DNA of 11,207 nt from Acidobacteriota bacterium (GTDB taxonomy: Bacteria > Acidobacteriota > Terriglobia > Versatilivoradales > Versatilivoraceae), in assembly GCA_026706225.1 (NCBI GenBank), contig JAPOZE010000383.1, forward strand, positions 1-11,207, given 5' to 3'. This document shows, one piece after another, positions 6,534 to 11,207 of the stretch. The position numbers were made by a program, and so were the translations under genes. Under the pieces are notes generated by a model, which did not search any database, was not told where the DNA came from, and was given only the letters and a program-made list of their open reading frames with translations. Position 1 is the stretch's first letter. Every line of letters begins with the position of its first letter.

Positions 6534-7724
6534 TCAAACCTTGCTGTCAAAGAATCGAATGGCGCCGTGCAAGGCCTCGGCCTGGCGGCGGGCGCGCTCC
6601 TCATCGAAATAGTTGGTCTTGAACTGAAACAGCCGCGGCTGGACGCTTTCAGCCACCGGACAGAGGGATCGGCGGTAATCCTGACGCTGGTCGGAGGAGA
6701 ACTTCCTCCCCAGGAAGGCCGGCTCCAGGTAGGTCACCTGCCAGCACCCGTACATGGGGTCTCCGCCCAGCTCCAGGTATTTTTCGCGGAAGGCTTCCCA
6801 ACTGAAGGCGCCGCCGTTGTCCAGACGCAGAACGTAGGTCCAATAAGCGTGCCTGTACCCTGGCGGAACCTTTTGAGGCACCAGCCACTCACAACCATCC
6901 AGCGCCTGCCGGTAGAGCTCGGCCACCCGGATCCTGCGATCCACCAGTTCCTCCAGGCGCTCCACCTGGGCCAGGGCCACGGCCGCGCACAACTCCGACA
7001 TGCGGTAGTTCCATCCCACCTGCTGATGCCGCAGGTAAGCGGGATTCTGGATCACTTCCTTGGAGATCACCCCGGCGCCGGGCCTGGCGCCAACGGTGCC
7101 GTACCCAAGGTTGCTGAAACGGCGAATCCGCTCGGCCAGCCCCTCGTCGTCGGTGGTGACCATGCCCCCCTCGCCGCAGGTCATGTGCTTGGTGCTCTGA
7201 AAGCTGAAGCTGCTGGCGTGGGCGATGCCGCCCACCAGCTTTCCGTGGATGGATCCCAGGAAACACTGGGCATCGTCTTCCAGCACCTGGAGCCCGTGCC
7301 CTTCGGCGATCCGCATGAGGGCCGGCATATCCGGCGGAAGCCCGTAGAGCGCCACCGGCAGGATGGCCCTGGTCCTGGGACCGATGCAGGCTTCCACCGA
7401 CCGGGGATCGATGTTCCAGGTATCGGAATCCACGTCGGCAAAAACCGGGGAGGCCTGACAGTGGACCACCGCCATGGAGGTGGATGCCATGGTCAACGGA
7501 GGGACGATCACCTCGTCCCCAGGTCCCACCCCCATGGCCGCCAGCGCGCTGTGCATGGTGGCGGTGCCGTTGACAAAGCCGATGGCGAAACGCACGCCGA
7601 TGGTGTCGGCAAAAACCTGCTCCAGGCGGGTGCCGGCCGCGCTGTCCGACTTCCGGAACTGGCCCTCCAGGACCTCCATAACGTACTGCGTTTCCCGCTC
7701 GCCGATGCGCTGCTGCAGACTCAT
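6534..7724 (-). CDS. DegT/DnrJ/EryC1/StrS-family PLP aminotransferase
   Basis: A 396-residue cytoplasmic aminotransferase of the DegT/StrS family (fold type I), usual length for the family. These enzymes move an amino group, normally from glutamate, onto a keto-sugar nucleotide or cyclitol, as in amino-sugar and antibiotic-sugar synthesis. Motifs: GFVNGTATMHSAL (49-61, phosphate-binding loop), GDEVIVPPLTMASTSMAV (69-86), FADVDSDTWNID (95-106), LEDDAQCFLGS (148-158; D150 pairs with the PLP ring nitrogen), FSFQSTKHMTCGEGGMV (173-189; K179 forms the Schiff base), and the C-terminal NYRMSELCAAVALAQVERLEE. ATG 7724 has GAGGA 7 bases upstream. No sugar-nucleotide dehydratase, dehydrogenase or nucleotidyltransferase accompanies it in the window, so the substrate cannot be read from context. 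It sits 92 bases after the alpha/beta hydrolase gene. Confidence 0.93.
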   Translation of the reverse strand: MSLQQRIGERETQYVMEVLEGQFRKSDSAAGTRLEQVFADTIGVRFAIGFVNGTATMHSALAAMGVGPGDEVIVPPLTMASTSMAVVHCQASPVFADVDSDTWNIDPRSVEACIGPRTRAILPVALYGLPPDMPALMRIAEGHGLQVLEDDAQCFLGSIHGKLVGGIAHASSFSFQSTKHMTCGEGGMVTTDDEGLAERIRRFSNLGYGTVGARPGAGVISKEVIQNPAYLRHQQVGWNYRMSELCAAVALAQVERLEELVDRRIRVAELYRQALDGCEWLVPQKVPPGYRHAYWTYVLRLDNGGAFSWEAFREKYLELGGDPMYGCWQVTYLEPAFLGRKFSSDQRQDYRRSLCPVAESVQPRLFQFKTNYFDEERARRQAEALHGAIRFFDSKV

Positions 7725-7731
7725 TCAACCG

Positions 7732-7736
7732 TCCTC
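7732..7736 (-). promoter_or_regulatory. Shine-Dalgarno of the aminotransferase gene
   Basis: GAGGA on the - strand, 7 bases before ATG 7724. It fixes the start, which also matches the usual family N-terminus (a helix before the phosphate-binding loop). Confidence 0.6.
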
Positions 7737-7816
7737 GCTCTTGCTTTTGCCACTGTCCAGTCGATCCGGGCTCCGCGGCCGGTTGCCCGTGGCTGCCTCG
7801 TTTACCCTGGGGGTCA

Positions 7817-8872
7817 CTACGACAGGTATCTCCGAAACGTCTGCTGGACCTCACGCCACATCTTCCCCGACAAGACGTGGCCGGCTCCGGGCTCGATGAA
7901 CCAGGAAAACCGGCCGGCAGCCCCGGCCCGGGCGTAGGCCCGGGCGATGCGCTCCATGCCGCGGCGAACCTCTCCGATGGGCGAACCGGAGTCCTTGTCG
8001 CCAAAGTTCAGATGGAGCGCCCGGGGCGCAATCAGGCCGGCGATATCGGGCGTATCCCCATATTGATGAAAACCCGGGATGAAGTTGGGGAAACAGTGGA
8101 TCAGCTTGCGGCGGTGAATCGCCCGGTAGGTGGGCAGGCAACAGTTGCCCACCAGGCACTTCAAGCGCGGTTCCCAAGGCCCGACAAGCCAGGTGTGGGT
8201 CGACCCCATGGAGTGGCCGTAGCACCCCAGCCGATTGGGATCGACCTCCGGTCGTGCGCTCAGATAGTCGACGGCGCGCCGCATATCCAGAATATTCTTC
8301 CAGGCCATGCAGCGTCCCTGGACGACCTGACGCAGGAACTCGTAGCGCTCATAGTCGCCGCCCTTCAACCTGCCCGCCGGGTCGCGGCGCTGTTCGAAGC
8401 AAAGAGCATCGGGGCAGAGCACCACGTATCCCAGTCGGACCAGGGCCACTCCGGTATGGTGCATTCGATCGCCGGCCAGACCGGCGGGCTCGGTCTTGCC
8501 CAGATGCCACTTCCCCGCATGCTGGTGCCAGAGGGCCACCCCGGCCGCCGGCGACGCGGGTGTGACTCCGTCGGGGATCATCAGGATGGCCGGCACCCGA
8601 TCGCCGGGCTCCACAGCGTAGTCGACCCACAGCAAGCGGTAACCGTTGCGCTGCTCTTCCCGTGTGACCCTGGGCTCCAACTCGCAGGGCTCGGGCCAGT
8701 CTCCGCCCAGGCATTCCAGCAGCCTGGCTCTCAGATCGGCCGCCTCGGCAGGCTCGTCAGGGGGTCCCGGGGACATGGCCATCGGGCTGGAGGTCATCGC
8801 CGAAGCTCCCGCAATCAGGGCTGAGGACTTCAGAAAGGCACGGCGATCGGTCGGCTGTGTCACGAACGGCAC
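7817..8872 (-). CDS. Tat-exported alpha/beta hydrolase (dienelactone hydrolase / acetyl xylan esterase-like)
   Basis: A 351-residue alpha/beta-hydrolase with a twin-arginine signal (TDRRAFLKSSALIAGASAM, residues 8-26), so it is probably exported folded. A likely catalytic triad is visible: nucleophile S221 in CYGHSMGSTH (217-226), acid D294 in NFGDKDSGSP (289-298), and H332 in PGAGHVLSG (328-336). DYAVEPGDRVPAILMIPDG (84-102) is the strand region usual in secreted dienelactone-hydrolase-like and acetyl-xylan-esterase-like members. The expected reaction is hydrolysis of an ester, perhaps an acyl group on a carbohydrate. The start is GTG 8872; a second in-frame GTG is at 8863. Neither has a clear Shine-Dalgarno, and the ATG further upstream is out of frame. 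The gene follows the DHDPS-like gene by 85 bases, with a hairpin between them, and precedes the aminotransferase. Family secure, substrate unknown. Confidence 0.9.
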   Translation of the reverse strand: MPFVTQPTDRRAFLKSSALIAGASAMTSSPMAMSPGPPDEPAEAADLRARLLECLGGDWPEPCELEPRVTREEQRNGYRLLWVDYAVEPGDRVPAILMIPDGVTPASPAAGVALWHQHAGKWHLGKTEPAGLAGDRMHHTGVALVRLGYVVLCPDALCFEQRRDPAGRLKGGDYERYEFLRQVVQGRCMAWKNILDMRRAVDYLSARPEVDPNRLGCYGHSMGSTHTWLVGPWEPRLKCLVGNCCLPTYRAIHRRKLIHCFPNFIPGFHQYGDTPDIAGLIAPRALHLNFGDKDSGSPIGEVRRGMERIARAYARAGAAGRFSWFIEPGAGHVLSGKMWREVQQTFRRYLS

Positions 8873-8883
8873 CGGCGTTTTCG

Positions 8884-8908
8884 AAAATTGGCAGGCTGGG
8901 CTGCCTGC
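8884..8908 (-). terminator. Weak terminator or attenuator-like hairpin before the hydrolase gene
   Basis: On the - strand: GCAGGC, 6-base loop, GCCTGC (arms 8908-8903 and 8896-8891), then C, AA and TTTT (8887-8884). The 6-bp stem lies 50 bases past the DHDPS-like stop and ends shortly before the hydrolase GTG. The T run is part of the palindrome TTTTCGAAAA. It may thin read-through into the hydrolase gene, but the stem is short, so this is a weak call. Confidence 0.3.
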
Positions 8909-8957
8909 GCCTCAATCATAAACTCGATAGATGGCCGGACGCAATTGAGGCCCAGCG

Positions 8958-9977
8958 CTACAGGAGGCCCTTGTCGGCCAGGAACTGCCGCAGTTGTTTT
9001 TTCGGCTCGGGTCCGTGGGAGGGGACGGGCGGCCGCCACAGATTGGTGTGGAAGAGCCCCTTGATCTGCAGAATGCTCTTGATGGATTGGCCCCAGCCCA
9101 GGCCCCCGGCAACTTTCATGAGCGGGTCCTCGTATTCGAACATGACCCGGCGGGCTTCATCCAGGTCGTTGCGTTCCAGGGCGCGATAGAAACGGAAGGC
9201 GACTGCCGGGGCAAAGGGAGCATAGGCGCAGAGATAGCCCTGGGAACCGATCAGGTAACCGTACAGGAAATTGCGCATCTGCCCTCCGCCGACGATCACG
9301 AACTTCTTGCCCTCGACCGCCCGGATGAAGTCGTGATAGCGGTAGAGGGCGTCATGGCTCTTCAGTCCGCACACCCCGGGGATGGTGGACAGGCGGGCCA
9401 CCAGGTCCGCCGGATAATTTTCATCGTAACCCAGCAGGGGCAGCCGGGTTTGGCCGGCAACCTCGGCAAATGCGGCGTAGACCTCCTCCGGCTTGGTGGT
9501 GAACAGGTGCAGGTTGATCCCGTCCACTCCCGAGTCCTCCAGGCGCCGGATGAAGTCGATGCTCTTGCCGGTCCACCACTTTCCGGTCCCACCGATCACC
9601 AGTGCCCGGCCGCGAGCCTGCTCGGCCGCGGTCCGGCACAGCTTCTCGATCTCCGGTTCGCTCATGCTCTTGAACTCGCTGCTGCCGTAAGTGAAGAAGA
9701 TGACCGGCGCCTGGTTCTCGCAGAGGAAGTCCACGTAGGCCCTGAGGTTGCCGTAGTCCACCGAGTAGTCCTTGGCCAGGGGGATGTTGATGGGCACCAC
9801 CGGGCCCCGGAGCCTGCGGTAGATCCGCTCGTGGGGAGTCTCGGAGTCGCCCCCCCGGAGAACCGGGGCGGCGGCCGCCCGGATTCGACCCTGAAGGGCC
9901 AGGACGGTCGCCGCCACCGGCCCGGCCAAAAAACCGCGCCGGCTCAAGCTGGTGTTGGGAAATCGCGTGGATGCCAT
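8958..9977 (-). CDS. Tat-exported DHDPS / N-acetylneuraminate lyase-family aldolase
   Basis: A 339-residue class I aldolase of the DHDPS/NanA superfamily (TIM barrel, Schiff-base lysine), whose members make or break carbon bonds using pyruvate or related 2-oxo acids. A twin-arginine signal (SLSRRGFLAGPVAATVLALQ, residues 10-29) precedes the domain, unlike classical cytoplasmic members. The Schiff-base lysine is K206 in GVCGLKSHDA (201-210). The usual YNxP motif reads LLGYDENYP (181-189), with Y184 or Y188 as the possible catalytic Tyr. The usual GTTGE loop reads FTYGSSEFKSMSEPE (95-109). VIVGGGQMRNF (227-237) fits the late barrel loop that contains a conserved glycine-rich GDD-type segment. 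ATG 9977 has AGAGGAG 7 bases upstream, a strong site; the frame stays open further upstream but runs into the BNR gene. It lies 41 bases after that gene. Sialic-acid lyase activity is possible but not shown. Confidence 0.9.
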   Translation of the reverse strand: MASTRFPNTSLSRRGFLAGPVAATVLALQGRIRAAAAPVLRGGDSETPHERIYRRLRGPVVPINIPLAKDYSVDYGNLRAYVDFLCENQAPVIFFTYGSSEFKSMSEPEIEKLCRTAAEQARGRALVIGGTGKWWTGKSIDFIRRLEDSGVDGINLHLFTTKPEEVYAAFAEVAGQTRLPLLGYDENYPADLVARLSTIPGVCGLKSHDALYRYHDFIRAVEGKKFVIVGGGQMRNFLYGYLIGSQGYLCAYAPFAPAVAFRFYRALERNDLDEARRVMFEYEDPLMKVAGGLGWGQSIKSILQIKGLFHTNLWRPPVPSHGPEPKKQLRQFLADKGLL

Positions 9978-9984
9978 CGATTGA

Positions 9985-9991
9985 CTCCTCT
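9985..9991 (-). promoter_or_regulatory. Strong Shine-Dalgarno of the DHDPS-like gene
   Basis: AGAGGAG on the - strand, 7 bases before ATG 9977. It is the best ribosome binding site in the window. It fixes the start although the frame is open for 167 more codons into the upstream gene. Confidence 0.7.
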
Positions 9992-10018
9992 GAATGCCTG
10001 TCGTCCGGGCACGCCTCG

Positions 10019-11207
10019 TTACGCCCTGGGGACGGTCATGTCGGCCAGCATCTCGTCGGTGATGTGGCGCCCCAGCACGAAAATCTTGCGGTCGGCGTAC
10101 CAGAGGATGCGCTTGCCCCGATGCTCGGTGAAGCTGGCATACATGGACAACCACTTCCAGTACTTGGGGAAAACACCCGTGGCGTGGGTATCGAAGATCA
10201 TCTTGGGCCGGCTGAACCAGACGGGCTGATGGGCCTGGGGGCGATACTCGCCCACCACGAAAAACTGGGGGCGACGGGCATTGAGATCCAGTGGTCCCTT
10301 GCCTCCGTAACCCGTGCCGTCGTGGTTTTGCATGAAGAGCAGAAAGCGTCCGTCGGAAAGGCGGAACATGGGGGTGGGCGAGACGGGATTCTCCACCGGT
10401 TCTCCGCCGTCGCGGTACCTCAACATCTCGGCCTGCCGCCAGGTCCGGGCCTCGGCATCGTCCGACACCGTGTACCACACTTGCCCGTTGGCGGTTCGCA
10501 TGGCCGCGAACAGGCGTCCGTCCGGCAGGAGCACGGTCCCGGGTTCCTGGCAGAAGGTGTATCCCTGGGATTTCTCCGGCTCGAAGGTGCAGGGGACCCA
10601 GATCAAGTCCTCGTCGTCTGGAAGATAGGTCAGCTCGAGGTCCCTGGGATGGGGTCCCTCGTCGATGTTCTCGTACCGGATGAATTCACAACGGCACTCC
10701 CCCAGGTTCTTGTCCTTGGAAAACGGTTTGACGTAGGCCGCCGTCGATCGGGTCAGGGGGACCACCGGACGGTCCTTGGCATCCCGGATGGGCTTCTGCC
10801 AGACGATGCAGCGGCTGAGCACATCCGGACCGGGATGATCGTACTTCGGGTTCCTCTTGTAGGGCATGTCGATCCCGGCGTCCTGCCAGGTGTAGCCGTC
10901 GTCGTCGGAAAACTTGCAGCGCATGATGGCGTTGATGAACCCCTCGCCGATTCCCGGGGCGAAGTTGTAGAAGACGTAGATGCGTCCCGACTTGCTGACC
11001 ACCGGCCAGCCGAAGTTGCAGTAGGTCCCCAGTTTTTCCGGGGCGGCGATGGGCTGGGGGCGGGTCCAGGTCACCCCGTTGTCCTTGCTGCGGGCATACA
11101 CCACCGAGTAGTCGTGGGCCCCTTCCTGGGTGGCCAGCGTCCAGATGGCCAGCAGGTCTCCTCCGGGAGTGACTTCGACCAGCACGTGGTCGCTGGCCTC
11201 GGAGGCG
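10019..11207 (-). CDS. BNR/sialidase-fold protein, 5' end cut by the window edge
   Basis: The C-terminal 395 residues of a six-bladed beta-propeller protein of the BNR/sialidase superfamily. The frame is open to the window edge, so the GTG at 11185 is probably internal and any signal peptide is out of view. Asp-boxes, the blade-turn motif S-x-D-x-G-x-T-W, appear as SKDNGVTW (11089-11066) and SDDDGYTW (10909-10886); SDDAEARTW is a degenerate third. Other blade-like repeats are SKSGRIYVFYNF, EPGTVLLPDGRLFAAMRT and RLSDGRFLLFMQN. Members cut terminal sialic acid or other sugars, but many BNR proteins in soil bacteria have unknown substrates, and I cannot confirm the sialidase Arg triad from this part. 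It ends 41 bases before the DHDPS-like aldolase, suggesting one operon: a glycosidase-like protein with an aldolase for the released sugar acid would make sense, by inference. Confidence 0.85.
   Translation of the reverse strand, partial: ASEASDHVLVEVTPGGDLLAIWTLATQEGAHDYSVVYARSKDNGVTWTRPQPIAAPEKLGTYCNFGWPVVSKSGRIYVFYNFAPGIGEGFINAIMRCKFSDDDGYTWQDAGIDMPYKRNPKYDHPGPDVLSRCIVWQKPIRDAKDRPVVPLTRSTAAYVKPFSKDKNLGECRCEFIRYENIDEGPHPRDLELTYLPDDEDLIWVPCTFEPEKSQGYTFCQEPGTVLLPDGRLFAAMRTANGQVWYTVSDDAEARTWRQAEMLRYRDGGEPVENPVSPTPMFRLSDGRFLLFMQNHDGTGYGGKGPLDLNARRPQFFVVGEYRPQAHQPVWFSRPKMIFDTHATGVFPKYWKWLSMYASFTEHRGKRILWYADRKIFVLGRHITDEMLADMTVPRA

Noticed and set aside
6401..6604. N-terminal extension of the unknown protein to position 6604
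   Set aside because: It overlaps the 3' end of the aminotransferase gene and the hairpin region, is Arg/Pro-rich and lacks a ribosome binding site. The export signal starts at 6352.
6216..7937. A 573-codon open frame on the + strand
   Set aside because: It runs antisense to the aminotransferase and across two intergenic gaps. Its product is low-complexity with no recognisable motif.
8994..10229. A 411-codon open frame on the + strand, and a similar one at 7877-8824
   Set aside because: They lie opposite the DHDPS-like and hydrolase genes, which have clear motifs and signals. These frames show none.
9978..10478. N-terminal extension of the DHDPS-like frame by 167 codons
   Set aside because: It overlaps the BNR gene and would place the Tat signal in mid-protein. 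The strong AGAGGAG before ATG 9977 marks the real start.
1..11207. Search for CRISPR arrays, tRNA/rRNA genes, IS ends and tandem repeats
   Set aside because: By eye I saw no regularly spaced repeats, no RNA-gene signatures and no transposase-like product. A computational scan could still find subtle cases.

Overview
This is a GC-rich, gene-dense bacterial window with eight protein-coding genes. I found no RNA genes, insertion sequences, CRISPR arrays or phage genes. Three products begin with clear twin-arginine (Tat) signals: a creatininase-family amidohydrolase, an alpha/beta hydrolase and a DHDPS-fold aldolase. The alkaline-phosphatase-superfamily enzyme and the unknown 592-residue protein have Sec-type N-termini. 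This many Tat-exported versions of usually cytoplasmic enzymes, together with a BNR/sialidase-fold protein, is typical of Acidobacteriota and also seen in Planctomycetota and related heterotrophs. An acidobacterial source is my best guess; no marker gene here proves it.

Layout: two genes lie on the + strand at the left, creatininase-like (5-1024) and an endonuclease/exonuclease/phosphatase (EEP) domain protein (about 1185-1979). The other six are on the - strand and meet the EEP gene tail to tail, 9 bases apart. In transcription order (right to left) they are: BNR/sialidase-fold protein (cut by the right edge), Tat DHDPS-fold aldolase, Tat alpha/beta hydrolase, DegT-type PLP aminotransferase, unknown secreted protein, and a large AP-superfamily phosphodiesterase-like enzyme. 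Spacings are 41, 85, 92, 181 and 44 bases. The 181-base gap holds a GC hairpin followed by TTTT, overlapped by a second, mutually exclusive hairpin. The last two genes may therefore form their own unit.

How the genes may work together (inference): the BNR protein, exported aldolase and exported hydrolase suggest extracytoplasmic breakdown of a sugar-acid or acylated carbohydrate substrate. The aminotransferase points to amino-sugar or cyclitol chemistry in the cytoplasm. The most novel-looking part is the left pair: a secreted protein I cannot assign to any family, 44 bases upstream of an AP-superfamily enzyme. That enzyme keeps the full set of metal ligands but carries an extra segment of roughly 340 residues before the last histidine ligand. 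No gap without a gene exceeds 300 bases.
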